From Shewanella khirikhana (lineage in GTDB: Bacteria; Pseudomonadota; Gammaproteobacteria; Enterobacterales; Shewanellaceae): a stretch of DNA of 64,000 nt. The DNA lies in assembly GCF_003957745.1 (NCBI RefSeq), contig NZ_CP020373.1, forward strand, positions 3,395,501 through 3,459,500. The letters are read 5' to 3'. Position 1 is the first letter of the stretch, and the number at the start of each line of letters is the position of its first letter. Shown here one piece after another: positions 51,772 through 62,111 of the stretch. Made by a program: the position numbers and the translations under genes. The notes under the pieces are model-generated. The model made no database searches. It saw nothing but the letters and a program-made list of their open reading frames with translations, and was not told the DNA's origin.

Positions 51772-52485
51772 CTATTGGCCTTGTGAAGAGGGACGTATGG
51801 TGAGCTGCTCGATGCGTTTCTCGAAACTGCCCTGGATCAATCTGTCGACGTAAATGCCGGGAGTGTGGATTTCATCGGGGTCCAGCTCGCCTGGCGCGAC
51901 AATTTGCTCCACCTCAACCACGGTTACCTTGCCCGCCATAGCCGCCAGGGGATTGAAATTACGTGCCGTTTTACGAAAGACCAGGTTGCCATAGGTATCG
52001 GCTTTCCAGGCTTTGACCAGGGCAAAGTCGCCCTTGATGGATTCTTCGAGAATGTATTGGCGGCCGTTGAACTCTTTCACTTCCTTGCCCACGGCCACCT
52101 CGGTACCAAAGCCCGTTGCCGTGTAAAAGGCCGGGATACCGGCGCCGGCTGCACGCATTTTTTCCGCCAGCGTACCCTGGGGGGTCAACTCCACTTCCAG
52201 CTCGCCCGACATCATTTGTGCTTCAAAGTTGGCGTTTTCCCCCACGTAGGAGGCCACCATCTTCCGGATTTGTTTATCCAGCAGCAGAATGCCCAAACCG
52301 TATTCGGTTGTGCCGCAGTTGTTGGACACCACGGTGAGGTTTCGCGTGCCCTTGCGTTTGATTTCCTTGATGAGATTTTCAGGGATGCCGCACAGGCCAA
52401 AACCTCCGGCTATCACTGTCATCCCGTCTTCGAGTCCAGCCAACGCCTGTGCGTAACTGGTAACGACTTTATTCAATCCCGCCAC
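51772..52485 (-). CDS. 3-oxoacid CoA-transferase subunit A
   Basis: 237 residues from GTG 52485, my choice because the protein then begins (V/M)AGLNKVVTSYAQAL like its relatives; a TTG at 52476 and an upstream frame to 52533 are alternatives. The CoA-binding motif is GGFGLCGIPENLI, followed by the NNCGTTEYGLGILL and GTLAEKMRAAGAGIPAFYT segments. It is the first gene of the minus-strand scoA-scoB unit, divergent from the hydroxybutyrate dehydrogenase. Confidence 0.93.
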   Translation of the reverse strand: MAGLNKVVTSYAQALAGLEDGMTVIAGGFGLCGIPENLIKEIKRKGTRNLTVVSNNCGTTEYGLGILLLDKQIRKMVASYVGENANFEAQMMSGELEVELTPQGTLAEKMRAAGAGIPAFYTATGFGTEVAVGKEVKEFNGRQYILEESIKGDFALVKAWKADTYGNLVFRKTARNFNPLAAMAGKVTVVEVEQIVAPGELDPDEIHTPGIYVDRLIQGSFEKRIEQLTIRPSSQGQ

Positions 52486-52704
52486 AATCTGCTCTCTTAC
52501 CCTGGGTGATGTGTGGCGCCTACTATCACCCAATTTTCGGAGTCGGCCTATGGTACTAAGGTCCCAAATAAAAGCCGGGCCCGTTGCTCTATTCTGGGGG
52601 CATCAATCGCGAGCTTGTCGGCCAGGATGCACGCGCCTCGCGCGCGAAAAATGTCGGTCTGGCGGCTTTGCATCACATGCACAGAGTAACGGGAGACACC
52701 AGTG

Positions 52705-53505
52705 ATGTCGGGTGGACAACGGAGTTTAGAAGGCAAGGTTGGGCTTATCACAGGCTCCACCAGTGGGATTGGCCTGGCCACGGCTCAGGTACTGGCCGAG
52801 CAGGGTTGCAACCTGATATTGCATGGGCTGTTACCAGAGGATGAAGGCCAATCCCTGGCGGCCGATTTTGCGGCCCAATACGGCATTCGCACCTTTTTCA
52901 GCAATGCTGACTTGCGCCAGCCAGAGAGCATCCACCGCTTTATGGCCCAAGGCACAGAAGCCCTCGGCAGCATAGATATTCTTATCAACAATGCCGGAAT
53001 TCAGCACACCGACTCAGTGGCCGATTTCCCGCTTGAAAAGTGGAACGATATCATTGCGATAAATCTGTCTTCTGCCTTTCACACCATACAGCAGGCCGTG
53101 CCCGTCATGGCGCAAAAACGCTGGGGCCGGATCATTAATATCGCCTCGGTACACGGCTTGGTGGCGTCGGTAAATAAGGCTGCCTATTGTGCTGCCAAGC
53201 ACGGCATTGTGGGCCTGACCAAGGTGGTTGCTATCGAATGCGCCGAGCAGGGCATTACCGTTAATGCCATCTGCCCCGGCTGGGTCGATACCCCCCTTAT
53301 CAACAAACAGATAGAGGCCGTCGCCAACAGCAAAGGGCTGGACTATCACGAAGCCAGATACCAATTGGTCACCGCCAAACAACCGCTGCCGGAAATGCTC
53401 GACCCTAGGCAAATAGGGGAATTTGCGCTGTTCCTCTGCAGTGATGCTGCCCGCGGCATCACCGGGGCCTCACTCGCCATGGACGGGGGCTGGACGGCCC
53501 AGTAA
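52705..53505 (+). CDS. bdhA: 3-hydroxybutyrate dehydrogenase
   Basis: 266 residues from ATG 52705 (GGGAGA eight bases upstream; the preceding GTG is less likely). Short-chain dehydrogenase: NAD site TGSTSGIGLA, NNAGIQH, catalytic Ser in NIASVHGL, and YCAAKHG for Tyr and Lys. The motif IQHTDSVADFPLEKWNDIIAINLSSAFH and C-terminal GGWTAQ are typical of BdhA. It oxidises 3-hydroxybutyrate to acetoacetate, which the CoA-transferase encoded divergently then activates. Confidence 0.93.
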   Translation: MSGGQRSLEGKVGLITGSTSGIGLATAQVLAEQGCNLILHGLLPEDEGQSLAADFAAQYGIRTFFSNADLRQPESIHRFMAQGTEALGSIDILINNAGIQHTDSVADFPLEKWNDIIAINLSSAFHTIQQAVPVMAQKRWGRIINIASVHGLVASVNKAAYCAAKHGIVGLTKVVAIECAEQGITVNAICPGWVDTPLINKQIEAVANSKGLDYHEARYQLVTAKQPLPEMLDPRQIGEFALFLCSDAARGITGASLAMDGGWTAQ

Positions 53506-53559
53506 CCCGGGGCCAGTTCAGCAAGAGGCTTGGGCATTGGCACTGGATTGCCCAAAAAC

Positions 53560-53586
53560 AAAAGCTCCCTGATGGGAGCTTTTTTA
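53560..53586. terminator. Bidirectional terminator between bdhA and ssb
   Basis: Stem AAAAGCTCCC/GGGAGCTTTT with loop TGAT, A-rich left flank and T-run on the right, between convergent genes. Confidence 0.93.
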
Positions 53587-53627
53587 ATTCTGACCTTTTG
53601 ATTCAGACCAAGAGTTAATGGACTGAA

Positions 53628-54344
53628 TTAGAACGGGATATCGTCGTCCCAGCCGTCATCCAAATCAGGCGTATAGTTCTGCTGCTGTGGCTGTGGCGCC
53701 GGACGCTGCTGTGGTGCCTGCTGTGGCTGGTAAGCTGGAGCAGACTGCTGAGGCTTACTCTGGTAACCGCCCTGCTGCTGTGGCGCCTGTTGGCCATAAC
53801 CACCCTGCTGCGCTGGCTGAGCCTGTTGTGGCTGCTGATAACCGGCCTGCTGTGGCTGCTGCGCTGGAGCGCTGTAGCTTTGCCCTGCGGCTTGCGGCGC
53901 AGGTGCGTATTGGTTTTGAGCAGGAGCGCTGTAACCGCCCTGAGACTGGCCACCCTGAGACTGTCCGCCCATCGGTGCGCCCTGGCCCTGACCCTGGTTG
54001 CGACCGCCAAGCATTTGCATGCTGCCGCCCTGATCCACAACCACTTCGGTGGTGTATCTGTCCTGACCGCTCTGATCTTTCCACTTACGGGTTTGCAGCT
54101 TACCTTCCAGGTAAACCTGAGAACCCTTGCGCAGGTATTCACCGGCGATTTCAGCCAGTTTGCCGAACATCACTACGCGGTGCCATTCGGTACGTTCCTG
54201 CTGCTGACCTTGGTTGTCTTTCCAGGACTCACTGGTGGCGACCGTGATATTGGCTACCGCATTGCCGTTTGGCATGTAGCGCACCTCGGGGTCTTGCCCC
54301 AGGTTACCCACCAGAATCACCTTATTCACACCACGACTGGCCAT
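53628..54344 (-). CDS. ssb: Single-stranded DNA-binding protein
   Basis: 238 residues. OB-fold about 1-112 (MASRGVNKVILVGNLGQDPEVRYMPNG, WHRVVMFGKLAEIAGEYLRKGSQVYLEGKLQTRKW), a very Gln/Pro/Ala/Gly-rich linker (about 115-228), and the conserved acidic tip ending DDDIPF that binds replication and repair partners. The linker is longer than in E. coli SSB (about 178 residues total), as in other Shewanella-like SSBs. It begins 35 bp downstream of the YajR-like gene on the same strand. Confidence 0.97.
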   Translation of the reverse strand: MASRGVNKVILVGNLGQDPEVRYMPNGNAVANITVATSESWKDNQGQQQERTEWHRVVMFGKLAEIAGEYLRKGSQVYLEGKLQTRKWKDQSGQDRYTTEVVVDQGGSMQMLGGRNQGQGQGAPMGGQSQGGQSQGGYSAPAQNQYAPAPQAAGQSYSAPAQQPQQAGYQQPQQAQPAQQGGYGQQAPQQQGGYQSKPQQSAPAYQPQQAPQQRPAPQPQQQNYTPDLDDGWDDDIPF

Positions 54345-54379
54345 TCAATCTCTCCTGAAATTCTACGTATAAAACCGAG

Positions 54380-55747
54380 TTAATTTGCTGAGCCTAACAC
54401 AGCTCTGGCTTCTCTTAAATCGAAATGCTCGTCCACTTTGAGGTAAGCGACTTTTTCTTCAAGCACCACAATGGCTTCGGCCACACCAGCCAATTCCGAT
54501 AGCTTGCTGGCCATCTCGCGGGCCTGTTCACGGCCTTCCACCTGGGCCTCGAGGGTGTAGCTCTTAAGCAGCACCGGGTTCTTCATCCCCAGGGTGAGAG
54601 CCAGCCACAGCGCCATCAGCACCAGCGCCGCCACAAACACGCCCACAGCGCCCAGCAGCTGGAAAGCACCGCCACCCAGAATACCGCCGCAGAAAGCGCC
54701 GAGGAACTGACTGGTGGAGTAAACCCCCATGGCCGAGCCCTTTTCGCCCACCGGGCAAAACTTGGCAATCAGGCTGGGCAGCGAGGCTTCGAGGTAGTTA
54801 AAACCGGTGAAAAACAGCAGCACCGCGAAGGCCAGTAGCCACAGATTATCGGCAAACAGCGCCATCACCGTAAGCGACAGCATCATGATCACCAGCGCCA
54901 CCTGGAACATGCCTTTGGTGTTCTTGCGCTTCACGCCGATGATGATCAGCGGCACCATCAAAAAGAAGGCACCGATAAAGGCCGGGAAATAGAGCATCCA
55001 ATGCTTTTCTTTGGCAAGACCTGCATCTACCAAATCCAGTGGCAACGCCACAAACACCGCTGTCAGTACCAGGTGCAGAATAAAGATGCCGGCATCGAGG
55101 CGAAACAGCTGCGGATCTTTCAGCATACGCATCAGCTTGGCAGGTGCCGCCAGGGTGTCACCCTTGGGCGCCTGATGCACAGGGTTTGGCACCAAAAGCT
55201 GTACTATCGCCATGCCAAGCAGTGCCAGTCCCGAGGTCATAAAGAACAAACCCGACAACCCCATATGCTCGGCCACCACAGGGCCAACCAGCAGCGACAA
55301 CGCAAAAGAAAACCCAATGCACATGCCGATAATGGCCATCACCTTGGTGCGCTGTTCATCGCGGGTCAAATCCGCCGCCAGCGCCAGCACGGCGGCGGCA
55401 ATCGCCCCCATGCCCTGCAACGCCCGGCCACAGACCACGCCATAAATGCTGTCGGCCGACGCAGCCACCAGGCTACCGAGGGCAAACACCAATAAACCGA
55501 TAAGAATAATCGGCTTACGGCCAAATTTGTCCGACAGAATACCCATGGGGATCTGCAGCAGCGCCTGGGTTAAACCATAGGCGCCAATGGCAATACCCAC
55601 CCACAGGGGCGAGAAGCCTTCGAGGTGCTGCCCGTACAGAGCAAACACCGGCATGATCATAAATAGACCCATCATTCGCAGGCCGAACACGCTGGCCAGC
55701 GAAAAGGCGACTTTTTTCTCGGTGGCGGAAAGACCGCTTGTAGCCAT
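54380..55747 (-). CDS. YajR-like MFS transporter with C-terminal domain
   Basis: 455 residues. Twelve membrane helices with the MFS motif A GILSDKFGRKPIILIG and motif C-like GRALQGMGAIAAAVLALAADLTRDEQRTKVM. After the last helix a small soluble domain (about 390-450: YTLEAQVEGREQAREMASKLSELAGVAEAIVVLEEKVAYLKVDE) has the ferredoxin-like YAM pattern of E. coli YajR. Proposed drug/proton antiporter; cargo not known. Divergent from uvrA and upstream of ssb. Confidence 0.9.
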   Translation of the reverse strand: MATSGLSATEKKVAFSLASVFGLRMMGLFMIMPVFALYGQHLEGFSPLWVGIAIGAYGLTQALLQIPMGILSDKFGRKPIILIGLLVFALGSLVAASADSIYGVVCGRALQGMGAIAAAVLALAADLTRDEQRTKVMAIIGMCIGFSFALSLLVGPVVAEHMGLSGLFFMTSGLALLGMAIVQLLVPNPVHQAPKGDTLAAPAKLMRMLKDPQLFRLDAGIFILHLVLTAVFVALPLDLVDAGLAKEKHWMLYFPAFIGAFFLMVPLIIIGVKRKNTKGMFQVALVIMMLSLTVMALFADNLWLLAFAVLLFFTGFNYLEASLPSLIAKFCPVGEKGSAMGVYSTSQFLGAFCGGILGGGAFQLLGAVGVFVAALVLMALWLALTLGMKNPVLLKSYTLEAQVEGREQAREMASKLSELAGVAEAIVVLEEKVAYLKVDEHFDLREARAVLGSAN

Positions 55748-55961
55748 GACTGAAAACCTTGATTCAAGAATGCACCGGGGGCGCGCATGGTAGCACAGCG
55801 GCCATACTCCCCCAAGTCGGCGTTCCGGCGAATGGGACGCCGGAGGTGAAAATTGTCACGATTGTAAATTTGATCCCCGCCGCTGGCAAAGGAGTATTGC
55901 TGATATCGGTAAATCCCTTGTCAGCAGACAAAGGCTGAGCTGTAGTTTCAGGCGCAAATTA

Positions 55962-55970
55962 TGCGATACT
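55962..55970 (+). promoter_or_regulatory. Extended -10 promoter candidate for uvrA
   Basis: TGC-GATACT, an extended -10 (TGn) element, 33 bp before the uvrA start. A weak -35 would lie near 55942. No LexA box (CTGT-N8-ACAG) is visible between the divergent starts. Confidence 0.5.
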
Positions 55971-56003
55971 GATGGTCTTTTTTCCGGCGTTTAGAAGTGG
56001 CAG

Positions 56004-58832
56004 ATGGACAAGATTGAAATCCGCGGGGCCCGCACCCACAACCTCAAAAATATCAACCTGACTATCCCCCGTGACAAGCTGATTGTCATCACCGGGCTCT
56101 CGGGTTCGGGCAAGTCGTCACTGGCGTTCGATACCCTCTATGCCGAGGGCCAGCGCCGCTATGTGGAATCCCTGTCTGCCTACGCCCGCCAGTTTTTGAG
56201 CCTGATGGAAAAGCCCGATGTGGACCATATCGAGGGCCTGAGCCCGGCGATTTCCATCGAGCAGAAGTCCACCTCCCACAACCCACGTTCCACTGTGGGC
56301 ACCATCACAGAGGTGTACGATTATTTGCGTCTGCTGTTTGCCCGTGTTGGTGAACCGCGCTGCCCGACCCACGGCCAGCCGCTGGCGGCCCAGACGGTGA
56401 GCCAGATGGTCGACAAGGTACTGGAGCGCCCCGAAGGCGAAAAGCTGATGCTGCTGGCGCCTGTGGTCAAGGCCCGTAAGGGCGAGCACGTTAAACTGCT
56501 CGACAGCCTCTCGGCCCAGGGCTATATCCGCGCCCGTATCGATGGCGAGGTGTGCGATCTGTCCGATCCGCCAACCCTGGATCTGCATGTGAAGCACACC
56601 ATCGAAGTGGTGGTGGACCGCTTTAAAGTCAAAGCGGATATGCAGCAGCGTCTGGCAGAGTCGTTCGAGACCACCCTTGAGCTGTCCGGCGGCCTCGCCG
56701 TGGTGGCCAGCATGGAAGAAGGCTCAACCGAGGAACTGATTTTCTCCGCCAACTTCGCCTGCCCACACTGTGGTTATTCGATGGCCGAGCTGGAGCCGCG
56801 GATTTTCTCCTTCAACAACCCGGCCGGTGCCTGCCAAACCTGTGATGGTCTTGGCGTGCAGCAGTTTTTCGACCCCGAGCGGGTGATAGTCTCCGATGAG
56901 CTGTCACTGGCGGGCGGTGCCATCCGCGGTTGGGACAGACGGAATTTCTATTACTTCCAAATGCTTACTTCGCTGGCCGAGCAATACAACTTCGATGTGG
57001 AAGCCCCCTTCAGCGAGCTGCCTGCCAAGGTGAAGAAAATCGTGCTCTACGGCTCAGGCCGTGAGGACGTGGCCTTCCGCTACGTAAACGATCGCGGCGA
57101 TGTGGTGGTGCGCAAGCACCCCTTCGAAGGCATTCTCAACAACATGGACCGCCGCTACCGCGAGACCGAGTCCAACACGGTGCGCGAAGAGCTGGCCAAG
57201 TACATCAGCAATCAGGCCTGTAGCAGCTGTGGCGGCTCGCGCCTGCGTGAAGAAGCCCGCCATGTGTTTATTGAAGATCTGAACCTGCCGACCCTGACTC
57301 ACTGGTCCATCGGCGAGGCCATGGATTACTTCAACCAGTTGGAGTTTGATGGCCAAAAGGCGCAGATCGCCGAGAAGATCTTAAAAGAGGTTCGCGATCG
57401 TTTGGGCTTCTTGGTCAACGTCGGCCTGAACTATCTGAGCCTGGCGCGCTCCGCCGAAACCCTCTCCGGCGGCGAGGCCCAGCGTATCCGTCTGGCCAGC
57501 CAGATTGGCGCCGGTCTGGTGGGCGTGATGTACGTGCTGGATGAGCCCTCCATCGGCCTGCATCAGCGGGACAACGAGCGGCTACTCAATACCCTGACCC
57601 ACCTGCGGGATCTGGGCAACACAGTGATAGTGGTGGAGCACGACGAAGACGCTATTCGCATGGCTGACCACATCATCGATATCGGCCCGGGCGCCGGTGT
57701 TCACGGCGGTGAAGTGATTTGCGACGGCGACCTTGCCGCCATCACCGGCTGCGAGCACTCGGTCACGGGTCAGTATCTGTCCGGCAAACGCAGCATTCAG
57801 GTGCAAGGCGGCCGCTCCGAGATGGACCCAAGCAAGGTCATCGAGCTTAAGGGTGCCCGAGGCAACAACCTCAAAAATGTTGATTTGACCGTGCCGGTTG
57901 GCCTCTTTACCTGTGTGACCGGGGTGTCCGGCTCGGGTAAATCCACCCTGATTAACGACACCTTCTTTAAGATTGCCCACCGTGAGCTCAACGGCGCCAC
58001 CGTGGATGAGCCGGCGCCTTACGATGAAATCAAAGGCCTGGATCAGTGTGACAAAGTGGTGGATATCGACCAGAGCCCCATTGGGCGCACCCCGCGCTCC
58101 AACCCCGCCACCTACACCGGCATCTTTACGCCTATCCGTGAACTGTTTGCCGGCACCCAGGAGTCACGCTCACGGGGTTATCAGGTGGGCCGCTTCTCCT
58201 TCAACGTGAAGGGTGGCCGCTGCGAGGCCTGTCAGGGTGATGGCCTTATCAAGGTGGAAATGCACTTCCTGCCGGACGTGTATGTGCCCTGCGATTCCTG
58301 TAAGGGCAAGCGTTACAACCGCGAAACCCTGGAAGTGAAATACAAGGGCAAAAACATCCATGAAGTGCTGCAAATGACGGTGGAAGATGCCCGCGAATTT
58401 TTCGATGCTGTGCCCGCCATCGCCCGCAAGCTGCAAACCCTGATGGATGTGGGTCTGTCCTACATTCGCCTCGGTCAGAGTGCCACTACCCTGTCGGGCG
58501 GTGAAGCCCAGCGGGTCAAGCTCGCCAAAGAACTGTCGAAGCGCGATACCGGCAAGACCCTGTACATTCTCGATGAACCTACCACCGGCCTGCACTTTGC
58601 CGACATTCAGCTGCTGCTGGACGTACTACATCGCCTCAAGTCCCACGGCAACACCATAGTGGTGATTGAGCACAACCTGGATGTGATTAAAACCGCCGAC
58701 TGGATTGTGGACCTTGGGCCGGAAGGCGGCTCCGGCGGCGGCACCATTCTGGTGGCTGGCACTCCGGAGCAGGTGGCAGAGCATCCCGTGTCACACACGG
58801 CGCGCTTCTTAAAACCGCTGCTCAAGAGGTAA
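56004..58832 (+). CDS. uvrA: UvrA, excinuclease ABC subunit A
   Basis: 942 residues, full length. The first Walker A is GLSGSGKSS (about 31-39) and the second is GVSGSGKST (about 641-649), with two ABC signatures of the LSGGEAQR type. Two zinc fingers are seen: CPHCGYSMAELEPRIFSFNN..CQTC (about 253-280) and CEACQGDGLIKVEMHF..CDSC (about 741-768). Hallmark stretches GTITEVYDYLRLLFARVG and NPATYTGIFTPIRELFAG are present. UvrA dimers find bulky DNA lesions and load UvrB. Confidence 0.98.
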   Translation: MDKIEIRGARTHNLKNINLTIPRDKLIVITGLSGSGKSSLAFDTLYAEGQRRYVESLSAYARQFLSLMEKPDVDHIEGLSPAISIEQKSTSHNPRSTVGTITEVYDYLRLLFARVGEPRCPTHGQPLAAQTVSQMVDKVLERPEGEKLMLLAPVVKARKGEHVKLLDSLSAQGYIRARIDGEVCDLSDPPTLDLHVKHTIEVVVDRFKVKADMQQRLAESFETTLELSGGLAVVASMEEGSTEELIFSANFACPHCGYSMAELEPRIFSFNNPAGACQTCDGLGVQQFFDPERVIVSDELSLAGGAIRGWDRRNFYYFQMLTSLAEQYNFDVEAPFSELPAKVKKIVLYGSGREDVAFRYVNDRGDVVVRKHPFEGILNNMDRRYRETESNTVREELAKYISNQACSSCGGSRLREEARHVFIEDLNLPTLTHWSIGEAMDYFNQLEFDGQKAQIAEKILKEVRDRLGFLVNVGLNYLSLARSAETLSGGEAQRIRLASQIGAGLVGVMYVLDEPSIGLHQRDNERLLNTLTHLRDLGNTVIVVEHDEDAIRMADHIIDIGPGAGVHGGEVICDGDLAAITGCEHSVTGQYLSGKRSIQVQGGRSEMDPSKVIELKGARGNNLKNVDLTVPVGLFTCVTGVSGSGKSTLINDTFFKIAHRELNGATVDEPAPYDEIKGLDQCDKVVDIDQSPIGRTPRSNPATYTGIFTPIRELFAGTQESRSRGYQVGRFSFNVKGGRCEACQGDGLIKVEMHFLPDVYVPCDSCKGKRYNRETLEVKYKGKNIHEVLQMTVEDAREFFDAVPAIARKLQTLMDVGLSYIRLGQSATTLSGGEAQRVKLAKELSKRDTGKTLYILDEPTTGLHFADIQLLLDVLHRLKSHGNTIVVIEHNLDVIKTADWIVDLGPEGGSGGGTILVAGTPEQVAEHPVSHTARFLKPLLKR

Positions 58833-58856
58833 CAGACGATGGCACAGGGAGGTGGC

Positions 58857-59864
58857 ATGTCATACATGAAATGGAGTTTGGCGCTGATTGGTGGCCTGCT
58901 GCTGGCAGGCTGCAACAGCACGCCCCAGTGCCGGCGGGATCTGAGCCCCAACTGGATCAATCTGGAGCAGGTTCAGGCCGACGTCAGCTATCTGGCATCA
59001 AAGGAGCTGGAAGGCCGCAAGGCGGGCTCTGAAGGCTCGCTGCTGGCGCGCCGCTATCTGGCAGGCCGTTTTGCCGACATAGGCCTGCAGCCGCTGGCCG
59101 CCGATTTAACCCCATACCCTCTGCCCAGCACCGGCGCAGTAAACCAAAACCAATCACCCTTTTTTCACCCTTTCAGCTTTCAGCAGCTGTTTTCCAGCGT
59201 TGAAGGGGTGAATGTCATCGGCATCTTACCCGCAGCCGCACCCAGCCAGCGCTGGCGGGTGATACTGGCCCACTACGATCATCTAGGGAAGCAGGGCTCA
59301 AAGCACTTTGCTGGCGCCGATGACAATGCTTCCGGGGTCGCGGCCTTGCTGGCACTGGCCGCCGAGGCGACGAAAGATCCCAGTCGCCCCGCCGATCTGA
59401 ATCTGCTGTTTGTAGCCACAGATGCCGAAGAGCTGGGGCTGTTTGGCGCCAGGGCGCTGGCCGAGAAAATGACGGCCCTGGGGCTTAGCCCCGAACTGGC
59501 GCTTAATCTTGACATGGTCGGCCATCCGGGTCGCCCCTACGCCATCTACATGGAAGGTGGCCGCAATTTTGCCAATCCCGATGAAATCAAAGCAGTTATC
59601 GAGCGAAATGGTCTTTGTGCCCGTTTAAGCCATTCGCGGCTGGAGCGGGACGGCAGCGCCGGTCGCATCAACTATCTTAAGGCCTCGGATCACTACCCAT
59701 TTCACAAGGCTGGCGTGCCCTGGCTCTACTTTGGCGTACCGCCCCATCCCCAGTACCACTCGGTGGACGATACCCCCGATCGGCTCGACTTTGGCTTTCT
59801 GGCCGCAACGGCCGAAGCCGTGTATCCCTTGCTGTGGCAAGCCCTGACTCTCAGCCCTGAATAA
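58857..59864 (+). CDS. M28-family metallopeptidase lipoprotein
   Basis: 335 residues from ATG 58857 (GGGAGG just upstream); ATGs at 58839 and 58866 are also in frame. The lipobox LLAGC follows a hydrophobic signal. Zinc-peptidase motifs: HYDHLG, GADDNASGVAALL (Asp), DAEELGLFGA (Glu pair), NLDMVGHP (Asp), and SDHYPFHKAGVPWLYFG with the final HPQYHSVDDT. An aminopeptidase-type exopeptidase facing the periplasm or cell surface. Starts 24 bp after the uvrA stop and may be co-transcribed with it. Confidence 0.9.
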   Translation: MSYMKWSLALIGGLLLAGCNSTPQCRRDLSPNWINLEQVQADVSYLASKELEGRKAGSEGSLLARRYLAGRFADIGLQPLAADLTPYPLPSTGAVNQNQSPFFHPFSFQQLFSSVEGVNVIGILPAAAPSQRWRVILAHYDHLGKQGSKHFAGADDNASGVAALLALAAEATKDPSRPADLNLLFVATDAEELGLFGARALAEKMTALGLSPELALNLDMVGHPGRPYAIYMEGGRNFANPDEIKAVIERNGLCARLSHSRLERDGSAGRINYLKASDHYPFHKAGVPWLYFGVPPHPQYHSVDDTPDRLDFGFLAATAEAVYPLLWQALTLSPE

Positions 59865-59961
59865 GGCCAATTGTTAAACATTTGTCATTTTGCCCTTTTG
59901 GATACAAAACACAGCTAAAAGGGTCAAAAATGATAATTTCGTGGCCAGAGTGCTGAAAGGC

Positions 59962-59970
59962 TGCTATACT
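59962..59970 (+). promoter_or_regulatory. Extended -10 promoter candidate for deaD
   Basis: TGC-TATACT, a good extended -10, about 100 bp before the deaD start. It would give a leader of roughly 95 nt, in line with cold-inducible helicase genes that carry long 5' UTRs. The -35 region (TGGCCA) is weak. Confidence 0.6.
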
Positions 59971-60072
59971 CTGGCGTTTTCGGATTCGGAACGGGAAATC
60001 GACACGGGGTTGGTTTTCTGGTCTGTCTAGTGAATCAACAAGCGCTTCCATGCGCACCCAAAGGCGTTATCC

Positions 60073-61977
<1,905 letters not shown>

Positions 61978-61995
61978 TTTCCTGCTGACCTAATG

Positions 61996-62020
61996 AAAGC
62001 CACCTTCGGGTGGCTTTTTT
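61996..62020 (+). terminator. Terminator of deaD
   Basis: Stem AAAGCCACC/GGTGGCTTT with the stable TTCG loop and a T-run. It begins 19 bp after the stop. Confidence 0.95.
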
Positions 62021-62111
62021 GTTTCCTGGGTACAGATTTGGCGTATTTTGACAGGTGTTCTACGTTTAAAGCATCAGAACCAGCAAGGATGCATGACAAG
62101 CGGAATACTGC

